Made by a program: the position numbers and the translations under genes. This document shows positions 44,606 through 54,139 of a stretch of DNA of 64,000 nucleotides, one piece after another (the first letter of the stretch is position 1; each line of letters opens with the position of its first letter). Under the pieces are notes generated by a model. That model did no database searches and had not been told where the DNA came from. It saw only the letters and a list, made by a program, of their open reading frames with translations. This stretch comes from Fusobacterium mortiferum ATCC 9817. Lineage in GTDB: Bacteria > Fusobacteriota > Fusobacteriia > Fusobacteriales > Fusobacteriaceae. The stretch is taken from positions 492,343 through 556,342 of the forward strand of contig NZ_GL987994.1 of NCBI RefSeq assembly GCF_000158195.2. Reading direction: 5' to 3'.

Positions 44606-45331
44606 ATGACAAATACATTTAAAGGAAGTAAGTTTGAAGAGGTTACTAAATTATTATTAGAAGAGTATTTACAAGAAAAATTAGAGGAACAAAAGAAAGT
44701 TGAGATAGGATTTGAGGAGAAGAGAGAACATAGATTTGATTTGGGAAACTCAAATTATTTGATAGAGTGTAAGGCTTATGAGTGGACAAAGGAGAATAAT
44801 AATCCAAGTGCTAAATTATCTACTTTAAGAGAAACACTGTACTATTTCTTTTTGGCTCCAAAAAATTATAAAAAGATTTTAGTTTTAAAGAAAAGTAGAG
44901 TAAAAAATGGAGAAACTGTTTTAGATTATTTTATAAGACTAAACTATCACTTGATACCTAAAAATGTAGAGATATTTGAAATAGATATGGATAAAAAACT
45001 TCTTGTTAAAAAAGAGATAAATAAAACAGAGATTTTAAAGAATACAGAGGAAAAAGTCATAATAGTTACAAGAAAAAATAAAAAGACAGATAATCCAAGT
45101 GTAGATGAAGTAAGAGCTTATATTAAGAAACAGCTAGATGATTTAAAGGCTAAGGGAGTAAAAGAGTATGAGATTGTAGCTGGAAATATAGAAAAAGAAA
45201 TGAAAATAGTTAGAGCTCCTAAAACTGTATGTTCAGCTATGAGGAGTTGTGGATATGACTATGAAGAGATATACTCTCCACCTAAAAAGAATGGAAGTAG
45301 CTTAAGATTGAAGTATATCTTATCACTTTGA
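44606..45331 (+). CDS. PD-(D/E)XK-type nuclease with a C-terminal winged-helix-like region
   Basis: A 241-residue cytoplasmic protein. The N-terminal domain has the PD-(D/E)XK signature: Asp45 in HRFDLG and Glu54-x-Lys56 in YLIECKAYEW, preceded by a helix with a conserved Glu (FEEVTKLLLEEYL). Such folds cut DNA in restriction and defence enzymes. The last 80 residues (DEVRAYIKKQLDDLKAKG, then ..KTVCSAMRSCGYDYEEI) look like a winged-helix or DNA-recognition module. No methyltransferase is adjacent. It ends the three-gene accessory module. A restriction-like role against foreign DNA is an inference from fold and context. Confidence 0.72.
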   Translation: MTNTFKGSKFEEVTKLLLEEYLQEKLEEQKKVEIGFEEKREHRFDLGNSNYLIECKAYEWTKENNNPSAKLSTLRETLYYFFLAPKNYKKILVLKKSRVKNGETVLDYFIRLNYHLIPKNVEIFEIDMDKKLLVKKEINKTEILKNTEEKVIIVTRKNKKTDNPSVDEVRAYIKKQLDDLKAKGVKEYEIVAGNIEKEMKIVRAPKTVCSAMRSCGYDYEEIYSPPKKNGSSLRLKYILSL

Positions 45332-45390
45332 AAGTCATTTTTCTAAATAGTAAGTAAGAAGTTACTGAAAAGTTCAGTAAGATAATTCTT

Positions 45391-45437
45391 TCTTACTAAA
45401 ATTTTAGTAGAATGGAATATGGAGTAAAAGAGATAAT
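45391..45437 (+). repeat. Right direct repeat of the accessory module
   Basis: Direct copy of the block at 41871, identical over the first 25 bases (TCTTACTAAAATTTTAGTAG then AATGG) and similar for 20 more, including the 16-base palindrome (45394-45409). In the matching frame the fourth-last codon is TAA rather than TTA. The 275-base gap to 45607 also contains a terminator at 45511 and a possible degraded coding trace near 45420-45490. Confidence 0.65.
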
Positions 45438-45510
45438 CAAGTTAGAGTATGTTTTTGATGGGGAAAAGGTAATTAGTTCTGTTGAAAAATAGAAGCTTGT
45501 ATTAGAAAAT

Positions 45511-45547
45511 AGAGTTATTACACAATCTAGGTAGTAGCTCTATTTTT
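45511..45547 (+). terminator. Terminator after the accessory module
   Basis: AGAGTTATTAC (45511-45521) pairs with GTAGTAGCTCT (45531-45541), two G-U pairs, followed by a T-rich tail. Confidence 0.75.
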
Positions 45548-45606
45548 ATTTGTAAAAAAATATGATAAAATATATAGGAGAAAATTTGATAAAATGGAGG
45601 GATAAG

Positions 45607-46587
45607 ATGAAGGTAGCAATATTAGGAGCTGGATACATAGGTGGTATCATGGCAGAAACAATAAAAGGAATGGCTCATAAGGATATAGAACTATATGCAG
45701 TGGGAGCAAGAGATATAAAGAAAGCTGAGGAATTTGCACAGAAGTATGGTATAAAAAAAGCTTATGGAAGCTATGAAGAGTTGGTAAAAGATGAGAAGAT
45801 AGACTTAGTATATATAGCAACTCCACATTCTCATCACTATCAACATGGAAAACTATGTATAGAGAATGGGAAAAATATTCTATGTGAAAAAGCTTTTACA
45901 GTGAATGAAGAGCAAGCTAGAGAGTTATTTAGATTAGCTAAGGAGAAAAATATATTTATAACAGAGGCAATTTGGACAAGATATATGCCATCAAGAGAGA
46001 TAATAAATGGAATTGTAAAGTCTGGGGAGTTAGGAGAGGTGCATACTATTCAAGCTAACTTAGGTTACCCTATAAAAAATGTAGAGAGAATGAGAAAGCC
46101 AGAGCTAGCTGGTGGGGCATTATTAGATTTAGGAGTTTATCCAATTAACTTTTCTATGATGGTATTTGGAGATGAGGTAAAGGATATTCAAGCTCATGCT
46201 ACATTTTCTCCAGAGGGAATAGATTTTACAGATAGTATTACTCTTTTCTGGGAAGGGGGAAAGATGGCAACACTACATGCTACAATGCTTACAGCCACAG
46301 ATAGAATGGGATATATCTATGGAGAAGAGGGGTATTTAGCTATTACAAATATAAATAATCCTGAGAAAATAGAGCAATTTGATAAGGAGCATAGATTAGT
46401 AAAAACTTATGAGATACCAAAACAGGTAAGTGGATATGAGTATGAGGTAATAGCATCTTATAAAGCTATAAAAAATAGTAAGTTAGAGTGTGAAGAGATG
46501 CCACATGAGATAACTTTAAAAGTGATGAATGTGATGGACACTATTCGTAAACAATGGGGAATGAAATTTCCTTGTGAAAATCTATAA
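45607..46587 (+). CDS. Gfo/Idh/MocA-family oxidoreductase
   Basis: A 326-residue NAD(P)-dependent dehydrogenase. The Rossmann motif is ILGAGYIGGIMAE (about 5-17), the IATPHSHHYQ and CEKAFTVN motifs (about 75-98) include the active-site Lys, and the ELAGGALLDLGVYPINF segment (about 170-186) marks the second domain with the catalytic His-like position replaced by Val-Tyr as in many dimeric dihydrodiol-dehydrogenase-like members. The ATG at 45607 has a GGAGGG site; the longer frame from 45562 has none. Substrate unknown, probably a sugar or inositol derivative. Single gene, closed by a terminator. Confidence 0.88.
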   Translation: MKVAILGAGYIGGIMAETIKGMAHKDIELYAVGARDIKKAEEFAQKYGIKKAYGSYEELVKDEKIDLVYIATPHSHHYQHGKLCIENGKNILCEKAFTVNEEQARELFRLAKEKNIFITEAIWTRYMPSREIINGIVKSGELGEVHTIQANLGYPIKNVERMRKPELAGGALLDLGVYPINFSMMVFGDEVKDIQAHATFSPEGIDFTDSITLFWEGGKMATLHATMLTATDRMGYIYGEEGYLAITNINNPEKIEQFDKEHRLVKTYEIPKQVSGYEYEVIASYKAIKNSKLECEEMPHEITLKVMNVMDTIRKQWGMKFPCENL

Positions 46588-46612
46588 TAAAAAAGAATAC
46601 TTAAATTAAACT

Positions 46613-46657
46613 AACTCAAGGATAACTTTTATTTTAGTTGTTCTTGAGTTTTTTTAT
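46613..46657 (+). terminator. Terminator after the Gfo/Idh gene
   Basis: AACTCAAG (46613-46620) pairs with CTTGAGTT (46643-46650), inner AAC/GTT extends the stem, and a T-run follows. Confidence 0.85.
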
Positions 46658-46784
46658 TTCTAAATTGAAATATAAATAGATAAAACTAGAAAATTAAAAG
46701 TTCTATAAGCTACACTGGAAAATTTGAATTTTGTAGTTAGATATGCTAATATAGAAACAGGATAAAAGTAGGAGGGGTATGAAA

Positions 46785-48008
46785 ATGAAGATTTTACATA
46801 CATCAGATTGGCATTTAGGGAAAAAATTAGAGGGTGCAAAGAGAATAGAGGAGCAAAAACTCTTTATAGATACATTGGAAAAGATAGTTACAGATGAAAA
46901 TCCAAAACTTATCTTAATAGCTGGAGATATATTTGACACACCATCTCCAAGCTCAGAGGCTGAAAAGCTATTTTTTGATGCTATGAAAAAGATTTCTAAC
47001 TTTGGGAAGAGAGCCATTGTTATAATTCCTGGAAACCACGACAGTGCAGAGAGATTGGTAGCTTCTAAAAATTTAGCTAAGGATTTTGGAATTATCATCT
47101 ATGAAAATCCTTTAGAGGTAAAGGAGATAGGAGAGTATGGACAATTTCAAGTGGAAAGGGCAACTGAGGGGGGACTAATCCTGAATATTGAGGGGGAGAG
47201 AGTATTTCTTTACTCCTTACCATATGTAAGTGAAGCATATTTAGATGAGATGTATAAAAATGTCTTAGTTGAAAAAGAGGAGGAGTTAGGAGAGAGCATA
47301 GATGGAGATTTAACTTACTCTGAAAAGATAGGAGCTTTATTAAAGAGAGGGGTAGTGGAGGTAGAAAGTGAAAATATTCCTAAAATCATAATGGCACATC
47401 TTTTCATAATGGGAAGTGTAGGAGATGGAGATGAGAGAGAGGCAGAGCTAGGTGGAAGTAAGGGAGTGGACTTAGATGACTTACCAGAGGTGGACTATAT
47501 AGCTTTGGGGCATATACACAAACCTATGAAGTACAGTAGAAAAAGAGCCTGTTACTCTGGTTCTCCAATAGAGTATAGGGTTACAGAGAATAGATACAAG
47601 AAAAAAATATTCCTAGCTGATGTAAAGGGAGATTTAGATACAGAGATAAAAGAGATAGAGCTAGAGAACTACAAGCCTATAAAAAAGTATGAGGTAAAAG
47701 GGATAGACAAGGCTCTTGAATTATCTCAATCTCTTGTAGGGGTACAGGAGTGGATATATCTAAAAATCGTTACTGATAGGTATCTAGCTAGTAGTGAGAT
47801 AAGAGAGCTTCGTAAGAATAAGAATATTGTAGAGATAGATGTGAAATATGTAGATGAAAATGAGGGAGAGAATATCACTTACTATGAAAATGGAGAGCTA
47901 GATATCAAGGAGAGTTTTAAGGAGTACTATAAAAAGTTTGATGGAATAGAGCCAAGTGAAGAGATGGTAGAGCTATTTATGAGACTAGTAGAGGGGGAGG
48001 AGCAATGA
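46785..48008 (+). CDS. sbcD: Exonuclease SbcCD, nuclease subunit
   Basis: About 407 residues. SbcD (Mre11 type) is the Mn-dependent nuclease of the SbcCD complex that opens hairpins and processes DNA ends. The phosphoesterase motifs are DWHLGKK, AGDIFDTPSPS, IPGNHDSAERL, and LGHIHKPM with its two His. The ATG at 46785 is preferred for its distance from the AGGAGGGG site; an in-frame ATG at 46779 is only a few bases from it. The stop overlaps the sbcC ATG (ATGA), so they are translationally coupled. Confidence 0.95.
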   Translation: MKILHTSDWHLGKKLEGAKRIEEQKLFIDTLEKIVTDENPKLILIAGDIFDTPSPSSEAEKLFFDAMKKISNFGKRAIVIIPGNHDSAERLVASKNLAKDFGIIIYENPLEVKEIGEYGQFQVERATEGGLILNIEGERVFLYSLPYVSEAYLDEMYKNVLVEKEEELGESIDGDLTYSEKIGALLKRGVVEVESENIPKIIMAHLFIMGSVGDGDEREAELGGSKGVDLDDLPEVDYIALGHIHKPMKYSRKRACYSGSPIEYRVTENRYKKKIFLADVKGDLDTEIKEIELENYKPIKKYEVKGIDKALELSQSLVGVQEWIYLKIVTDRYLASSEIRELRKNKNIVEIDVKYVDENEGENITYYENGELDIKESFKEYYKKFDGIEPSEEMVELFMRLVEGEEQ

Positions 48009-51000
48009 GACCACTGTTATTAGAGATAGAGGGATTACAAAGCTATAAGGAAAAGCAAGTAATAAATTTTGAAAAGTTATGTGAAAATGGATTGTTTGGA
48101 ATTTTTGGAGAGACAGGAAGTGGAAAATCTACAATACTAGATGCTATGATATTCTCACTATATGGAAAAATTCCAAGAACTGCTGAGTTAGACCAAGATA
48201 GTAAAAGCTTGAAAAACTTTTTGAATACCTCTTCTAAGAAGATGGAGGTATATTTTAAATTTGCTTTAGATGAGGATATCTATGAGGTAAGTAGAAAGTA
48301 TGCCCTAGGAAAAAGTAAGGGAGAGGAAGTATTAAAAGAGAAGGAGACTATCCTTAGAAAAAATGGGGAGATAGTAGCTGATTCAATAAAGAAATTGGAA
48401 AAAATAATAGCTGAGGATTTTGGATTGTCTGATGATGACTTTACAAGAACAGTGGTACTACCTCAAGGAAAATTTAGTGAGTTTGTAAAGCTAAAGGGTG
48501 CAGATAAAAGAGAGATGCTAGAGAAAATATTTACTATGGAGAAATATGGAAAAGCTCTTCAAGATAAGATGAAAAAAGAGATGGATTTTTGGAAGAAAAA
48601 AGATGAGGAGCTAGAGGAAGAGTTAGCAGAGCTAGTAGATATAACTGCTGAGAAAATAGAGGAGCTAGAAAAAGAGAAGAGTAACATAGTAGAAGAGATA
48701 GAGAGAAAAACTAAAGAGCATAAAGAGATTGAGAAAAGATACTATGAATTGAAAAATCTTAAGGAAGAGATAGAAAAATATAATGAGCAACTAGAGAGAA
48801 AGAGCAGACTAGAGCTAGAAAAAGAGAGTATAGAGTATATCAGAGCTCAACTGACTAAGGGAAGAAATGCCAATGAGATAAGAGAGTATATTGAAAAATT
48901 GGAGATATCTCAAGGGGAGAAAAGAAAGGTAGAGAATCAGTTAAGGGAGCTAGAAACTCAAGAGGTACAATATCAAGAGGGTATTAAAAAGTTAGAAGAG
49001 GATACGAAAGTACAAAAAGAGGAGATTTACAAAAAGGAGTTAGAAAAATCTCAAATATATTTTGATAAGTCAGAGGAGGATACTCTTAACGAAGTCATTG
49101 GCTATAAAGGAAACCTTGAATATGTGGAAAAAGGGCTAGAGAGAGCTAAGAGAAATCTGGAAGAAATTCAAAAAGAGATAGGGGTGCATACTCAAGATTT
49201 AGCTAATAATACCAATGAATTAGAGGAAAAGGAGAGGGAGTTAGCTAATCTTCCAGAGGTATCAAGGGAGAATCTGAGTAACTATAGAGATGAGATAGAG
49301 GAGTATCAAAGAGTTATTAGAGATTATAGAGAGAAAAAATCTCAAAAAGAGGAGTACCTACTTAGACTAGAGGAGCTAGAGAGAAAGCTAGAGCAACTAA
49401 AGGAAGAGGAGAGGGAAATAGATTCTCAATTGGAAATATTAGAGGAGGAGAGAAGGGAGAACCTTGCTTATGAGTTGGCTAAGGAGCTAAAAGAGGGAGA
49501 GCCTTGTCCTGTGTGTGGGTCTATTCATCACAATAAGATAGAGCATAATAGCAGTGAGGATATAGAAAAAATTCAAAGGGATTTGAAAAAAGCTAGTGAG
49601 AAAAAATCTTCAAATATAGCTGATATAGGAAAGGTAAGTGGAAGTATTCTGTCTCTTAAGGAGAGTATTGAAAGATTAGAGGTTATCTACAAGGAAAGAG
49701 TTGTAGATGAATCCTATTATCAAGAGATAATCTCAGATAAAGATAGAGTAATAGAGGAATATAGAGAGGAAGAGAGAAAGCTTGACACTCTTGCAAAGGA
49801 AAGGGAAAGAGTAAATAGCATAGTTATTCAACTGAAAGAGAAGTGTAAAAATACTCAGAAAAATATAGAGAAATCAGAGAGTAGACTACAAGAGTATCTA
49901 GCTGAGATAGATGAGCACAGTATCAGAAAAGCTAGTCTTGAGAAGAGTATAGCTAGATTGGGAGAGAGTTTTGTAGATAAGAGAAAAGAGGAGCTAGAAA
50001 AAAGAAGAGATGAGCTAAAAGCAAACTATCAAAAGATAAGAAAGTATGAGGAAGAGATAGCAAGTATAAATAGGATAATAGCTAAAAATGACTCTCAAAT
50101 AGTTGAGATAAAAGATAGATTAGAGAAGATAAGATTGGGAATAAATAGCTATCAAGTGAAGAGAGATAGTGTAAACTCTCAAATAGAGGAGCTAAATAAA
50201 ACTATTGAGGAGCTTATCTCTAAATATCACTTTATGACAGTAGAAGAGGTAAGAGATAGCTATATATCTGGTCTAGAAGAGAGAGAGTACTCTCAAAAGA
50301 TAGAGAGTTATGAGGAGAGCTGGAAAGAGGTAAATGTTCTTTTAAGAGATTTGGAGAGCAGAGTGCAGGGAAAAGATTTTTCTATTGAGCTTTGGGAAGA
50401 GATTTCACAATTAAAAGAGAGATTAAACCAAGAGATTTTAGATACTTATCAGAGAATAGAGCAAATTTCTAGTGATATTGCTCTACAAAAAACTCAACTT
50501 GCTGACTCTAAGGAGAAGAGAAAAGAGCAGAAAGAGATTAGAAGAAAAAGAGCAATGGCTGAGGACTTGTATAAGAAGTTTAGTAAAGGTGGCTTTGTCA
50601 ACTTCTTAACTACTAAGAAATTGAAAGGTGTCATTGAAAATGCATCTCACTATATCACTAGAATTACCAATGGAAGGTACAAGCTATATACAGATGATGA
50701 GTGTAACTTCTATGTGATAGATATGTTTAATGATGGTATCAAAAGAAAGGTAGGAACTCTTTCTGGTGGAGAGATATTTGTTGTTTCACTATGTCTTGCC
50801 CTTGCCCTTTCTAAACAACTACAACTAAAAGGTAAGATTCCACTAGAGTTTTTCTTCTTAGATGAGGGATTTGGTAGCTTGGACAGTAAGCTTTTAGATA
50901 AGGTTATGGAAGCTATTGAAAATATTAGAAGAGAGGAAAATATTAAGATAGGAATAATTACACACCTTGAGGATTTAAAGGTAAGAATTGATAGGAAACT

Positions 51001-51055
51001 GCAGGTGGAGAAGGCTATCTCTGGAGAGAGGGGAACTAGAGTTAAGATAATATAA
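48005..51055 (+). CDS. sbcC: Exonuclease SbcCD, ATPase subunit
   Basis: A 1,016-residue SMC/Rad50-type protein. Walker A GETGSGKST is at 35-43, followed by the N-terminal ATPase half. Two long coiled-coil arms flank the CPVCG zinc hook at about 501-505, which joins two SbcC molecules. The C-terminal half has the signature LSGGE (about 917) and Walker B FFLDEGFGSLD (about 950). It clamps DNA and controls the SbcD nuclease. Length is typical. It is one of the intact long genes with several A runs, which argues that local frameshifts elsewhere are not general read errors. Confidence 0.96.
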   Translation: MRPLLLEIEGLQSYKEKQVINFEKLCENGLFGIFGETGSGKSTILDAMIFSLYGKIPRTAELDQDSKSLKNFLNTSSKKMEVYFKFALDEDIYEVSRKYALGKSKGEEVLKEKETILRKNGEIVADSIKKLEKIIAEDFGLSDDDFTRTVVLPQGKFSEFVKLKGADKREMLEKIFTMEKYGKALQDKMKKEMDFWKKKDEELEEELAELVDITAEKIEELEKEKSNIVEEIERKTKEHKEIEKRYYELKNLKEEIEKYNEQLERKSRLELEKESIEYIRAQLTKGRNANEIREYIEKLEISQGEKRKVENQLRELETQEVQYQEGIKKLEEDTKVQKEEIYKKELEKSQIYFDKSEEDTLNEVIGYKGNLEYVEKGLERAKRNLEEIQKEIGVHTQDLANNTNELEEKERELANLPEVSRENLSNYRDEIEEYQRVIRDYREKKSQKEEYLLRLEELERKLEQLKEEEREIDSQLEILEEERRENLAYELAKELKEGEPCPVCGSIHHNKIEHNSSEDIEKIQRDLKKASEKKSSNIADIGKVSGSILSLKESIERLEVIYKERVVDESYYQEIISDKDRVIEEYREEERKLDTLAKERERVNSIVIQLKEKCKNTQKNIEKSESRLQEYLAEIDEHSIRKASLEKSIARLGESFVDKRKEELEKRRDELKANYQKIRKYEEEIASINRIIAKNDSQIVEIKDRLEKIRLGINSYQVKRDSVNSQIEELNKTIEELISKYHFMTVEEVRDSYISGLEEREYSQKIESYEESWKEVNVLLRDLESRVQGKDFSIELWEEISQLKERLNQEILDTYQRIEQISSDIALQKTQLADSKEKRKEQKEIRRKRAMAEDLYKKFSKGGFVNFLTTKKLKGVIENASHYITRITNGRYKLYTDDECNFYVIDMFNDGIKRKVGTLSGGEIFVVSLCLALALSKQLQLKGKIPLEFFFLDEGFGSLDSKLLDKVMEAIENIRREENIKIGIITHLEDLKVRIDRKLQVEKAISGERGTRVKII

Positions 51056-51256
51056 AAATTTAAAAAAGTTTTAATATTTAAATATTAATTTTGTTGAAAA
51101 TAAGACTGAAAAGAAATTAATTTTTTCAGTCTTTATTTTATATTGAATAAAATTTAGATGACATAATTTGAAAGAAAAAATTGCCAAAAAATATACGTTT
51201 AAAATAATAAGATAATAGAGTATACTTTAATTAAAAAGATTATTTGGGAGATGGAG

Positions 51257-53278
51257 ATGTTAACAAGTCGTTCAACTAAAATTTTAAAGTTTTTATTAAG
51301 TCAAGATAAAAAAATCTTCTTAAAAGATATAGCTGAGTATTTTAAGGTAAGTGAAAGAACAATTCGTTATGAGTTGGATAAAATAAATGAAGAGTTAAAT
51401 AAAGAAAATCAGATTTTATTAAATAAAGGGGAGTGTTTTATAGAGAATATAGAAGAGATAGAAAAAATTTTAAATGAAAATACTCCATATATTCCTTCTT
51501 CAAAGGAGAGAGAACTATTTATTTTGTTAAATATATGTTTGATAAGAAAAATCAAACAATCAACTTTATCAGATTTTTTAGATATTAGTATAAGTACAGT
51601 AAAAGCTCATTTGAGAGATATAAGAAAAGTTTTAGATGTATATGGTTTAAAATTAGAAATCCTACCTAAAAAAGGATTAGTAATCGAGGGAAGTGAAGAA
51701 CAGATTAGACAATGTACTCTAAAAGCGATTACATTATGTAAAAGAGAAAAAAGTAAATTTTTAGATAATATTATTTATGAATATCTAGGAGATATAAATC
51801 AAGAGGGAATAAAATTATTTATAAATTATTGTCAAAAGTTAATGGAAAAAATAATCTCTGATGAAGCTTATGATATTATTTTAAAATATATAACTTTAGT
51901 TATTTATTTTAATAAAAATGATAATAAGATAAAAAATATAAAAAATAGTAATTTTTTGGAAAATACGAAGGAATATGAAGCTATAATTCAATCTAAAGCT
52001 CTATTAGAAGGATTTTATGAAATGGAATTTTCAAAAGAAGAGTATTTAAAGATAACTGACTATTTTTTAGGAAGTCATACTTATAATATTACATACTCTT
52101 ATTATGAAAACTGGGTAGAGATAGAGATAATGGTAAAAAGCTTTATAGAACAAGTAAATAAAGAGTTAGAAGTAGATATAGCAAATGATGAAACTCTGAT
52201 ATTAGGATTGATAAATCACATAAAACCAACTATATATAGGATAAAAAATGGAATAGAATTAGAAAATAGTATTTATGGAGAAGTTGTAGAAAGCTATCCT
52301 AATTTATTTTCAATAATTAAAAAAGCTGTTGAAAAATTAGAGAATTTTATAGGGATAACATTTACAAATGATGAGATAGCCTTTTTAACAATTCATTTTA
52401 AAGCAGCTATTGATAGAAATATTAAAATAAAAAAAGAAAAATTAAAGGTTTTGATAGTTTGTGGTTCAGGATATGGAAGTTCAAAATTACTAGCTCAACA
52501 GATTAAAGATATTTATAGAGTTGAGATAGTAGATGCTATTCCAAGATATTTATTAGAAAAGGTTGAAAGAAGAAAAGATATAGATTTAATTTTAACAACA
52601 GTTCCATTAGATAATTTTAATACGAATAGAGATGTAATAAGAGTAAATCCAATTTTATCTAAAGAGGATATTCAAAGTTTAGATAACTATCCAGTTCCTA
52701 GAGATAATAAGAAGATACTTTTTTCTCAATTAATAAAGGTTTTAGAAGATAACTCTAATATTGTAGTAACAGAAAAATTATTAAAAAGTTTAAAAAATTT
52801 TTTAGATACAAAATTAATAGACGATATTTGTCAGAAAAAAAATACAATATTTGACCTATTACCTGAAAGTAGAATAATTATAAAAGGAAAAGCTAAAAAT
52901 TGGGAAGAAGCAATAATTGAAACAGGAAATTTATTATTAAGAGATGGGTGCATTAAAGAAGATTATATTGATGAGATGGTAAAAATAGTTAAAGAGTTTG
53001 GAAACTATATTCTTTTTGTACCTGGAGTAATATTTCCTCATGCAAAAGCTAAATCAAAAGTTAGTAAGACAGGATTCTCATTGGCAATTTATGAAGAAGG
53101 AATAGATTTTATAGATGGTAATAAAATAAATGTAGTAATAAGTTTTTGTTCACAAGATGGTAGAGAACATCTAGATAGTTTGGTAGAAATAATTGAAAAT
53201 TTTGAAGAAAATGAACTATTAAAAAAATTAAAGAGATGTAAAAATTCAAAAGATGTATTAAAATGTATAAATATATAA
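51257..53278 (+). CDS. PTS-responsive transcriptional regulator (MtlR/BglG-like, HTH-PRD-EIIB-EIIA)
   Basis: About 673 residues. The N-terminal HTH (about 1-55) reads ..IFLKDIAEYFKVSERTIRYE; a second HTH lies near 90-130 with KAHLRDIRKVLDVYG. Two PRD-like regions follow (about 165-390). A PTS EIIB-like domain has VLIVCGSGYGSSKLLAQQI near 400, with the Cys in the phosphorylation position. The C-terminal 145 residues are an EIIA-like domain with His in FVPGVIFPHAKAKS. PTS phosphorylation of PRD/EIIA/EIIB sites adjusts activity to sugar supply. It lies directly upstream of the PTS operon and likely activates it. The ATG at 51257 is six bases from GGGAG; the ATG at 51251 abuts it. Confidence 0.88.
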   Translation: MLTSRSTKILKFLLSQDKKIFLKDIAEYFKVSERTIRYELDKINEELNKENQILLNKGECFIENIEEIEKILNENTPYIPSSKERELFILLNICLIRKIKQSTLSDFLDISISTVKAHLRDIRKVLDVYGLKLEILPKKGLVIEGSEEQIRQCTLKAITLCKREKSKFLDNIIYEYLGDINQEGIKLFINYCQKLMEKIISDEAYDIILKYITLVIYFNKNDNKIKNIKNSNFLENTKEYEAIIQSKALLEGFYEMEFSKEEYLKITDYFLGSHTYNITYSYYENWVEIEIMVKSFIEQVNKELEVDIANDETLILGLINHIKPTIYRIKNGIELENSIYGEVVESYPNLFSIIKKAVEKLENFIGITFTNDEIAFLTIHFKAAIDRNIKIKKEKLKVLIVCGSGYGSSKLLAQQIKDIYRVEIVDAIPRYLLEKVERRKDIDLILTTVPLDNFNTNRDVIRVNPILSKEDIQSLDNYPVPRDNKKILFSQLIKVLEDNSNIVVTEKLLKSLKNFLDTKLIDDICQKKNTIFDLLPESRIIIKGKAKNWEEAIIETGNLLLRDGCIKEDYIDEMVKIVKEFGNYILFVPGVIFPHAKAKSKVSKTGFSLAIYEEGIDFIDGNKINVVISFCSQDGREHLDSLVEIIENFEENELLKKLKRCKNSKDVLKCINI

Positions 53279-53309
53279 AAAAAGGGGAGAGTTTTTTCTC
53301 TCTTTTTTT
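53276..53309 (+). terminator. Terminator after the PTS regulator gene
   Basis: GAGAG (53287-53291) pairs with CTCTC (53298-53302), extended by flanking A/T pairs, with a T7 tail. Confidence 0.8.
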
Positions 53310-53382
53310 GAAAAAAATCAAATCTTTAATTTTGTTTAAGAATATTTTATAATAAATTAGAACAAAGATGGAGGTAATATAA

Positions 53383-53808
53383 ATGTTGAAAGATATTTTG
53401 GCGGATAATATAACTGTATTAACAAAAGTAGAAAGTTGGCAGAAAGCTATTGAGATTGCTGCTACCCCTTTATTGGAAAAAAATAAAATAAAAGAAAGTT
53501 ATATTCAAGCAATGATAGGAAATATAAAAAAATTTGGTGAATATATTATAATAGCTCCAAATGTGGCTATGCCTCATTCTAGACCAGAAGATGGAGTTAA
53601 TGAAAGTTGCTTAGCATTATTAAAATTACATGAACCTGTAAAATTTGATAATGGAGAGGAAGTACAATTATTTTTTGTCCTAGGAGCAAAAGATAATAGT
53701 TCTCATATCAACACATTAACTGAACTTATGGAAATAGTAGATAATGAGGAAAAAATAGAGAAATTACTAAAAACTAATACTATAGAAGAAATAAAACAAA
53801 TAATATAA
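53383..53808 (+). CDS. PTS EIIA component (type 2, ascorbate/fructose/mannitol family)
   Basis: A 141-residue cytoplasmic phosphocarrier. The phosphorylated His is His65 in VAMPHSRPEDG, and the FFVLGAKDNSSHINTL segment (about 95-110) matches the type 2 EIIA fold. It takes phosphate from HPr and passes it to the EIIB encoded 20 bases downstream. Paralogous to the EIIA domain at the end of the upstream regulator. Confidence 0.9.
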   Translation: MLKDILADNITVLTKVESWQKAIEIAATPLLEKNKIKESYIQAMIGNIKKFGEYIIIAPNVAMPHSRPEDGVNESCLALLKLHEPVKFDNGEEVQLFFVLGAKDNSSHINTLTELMEIVDNEEKIEKLLKTNTIEEIKQII

Positions 53809-53828
53809 AAAATTCAGGAGGAAGAAAA

Positions 53829-54104
53829 ATGATAAAAATTTTAACTGTATGTGGAAATGGAATTGGAAGTAGCTTAATGTGTGCTATGAAAATTGATGAA
53901 ATTTGTAAAGAGGAGGGAATAGAAGCAGAAGTAGCTTCATCAGATTTTAACTCTGTAGCTGGAAAACAAGCAGATTTAATAGTAACAGTAAAACAACTTG
54001 CTGAACAATTACAAGGGTATAATGTAGCTGAAATAAGAAGCTATACAAACAAGAAAAAAATAAAAGAAGATGTTTTAGAAAGAATAAAAGAATTAGTTAA
54101 ATAA
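53829..54104 (+). CDS. PTS EIIB component (ascorbate-type)
   Basis: A 91-residue protein whose phosphorylated Cys is Cys8 in ILTVCGNGIGSS, the SgaB/UlaB-type phosphate loop. It relays phosphate from EIIA to sugar at the membrane EIIC. AGGAGG site before the ATG; sits between EIIA and EIIC genes. Confidence 0.9.
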   Translation: MIKILTVCGNGIGSSLMCAMKIDEICKEEGIEAEVASSDFNSVAGKQADLIVTVKQLAEQLQGYNVAEIRSYTNKKKIKEDVLERIKELVK

Positions 54105-54139
54105 AAAATAATAATATATAAAGTTTAGGAGGAAGAAAA

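Noticed and set aside
44606-45331. Classical type II restriction-modification system
   Set aside because: No methyltransferase gene in the module or adjacent.
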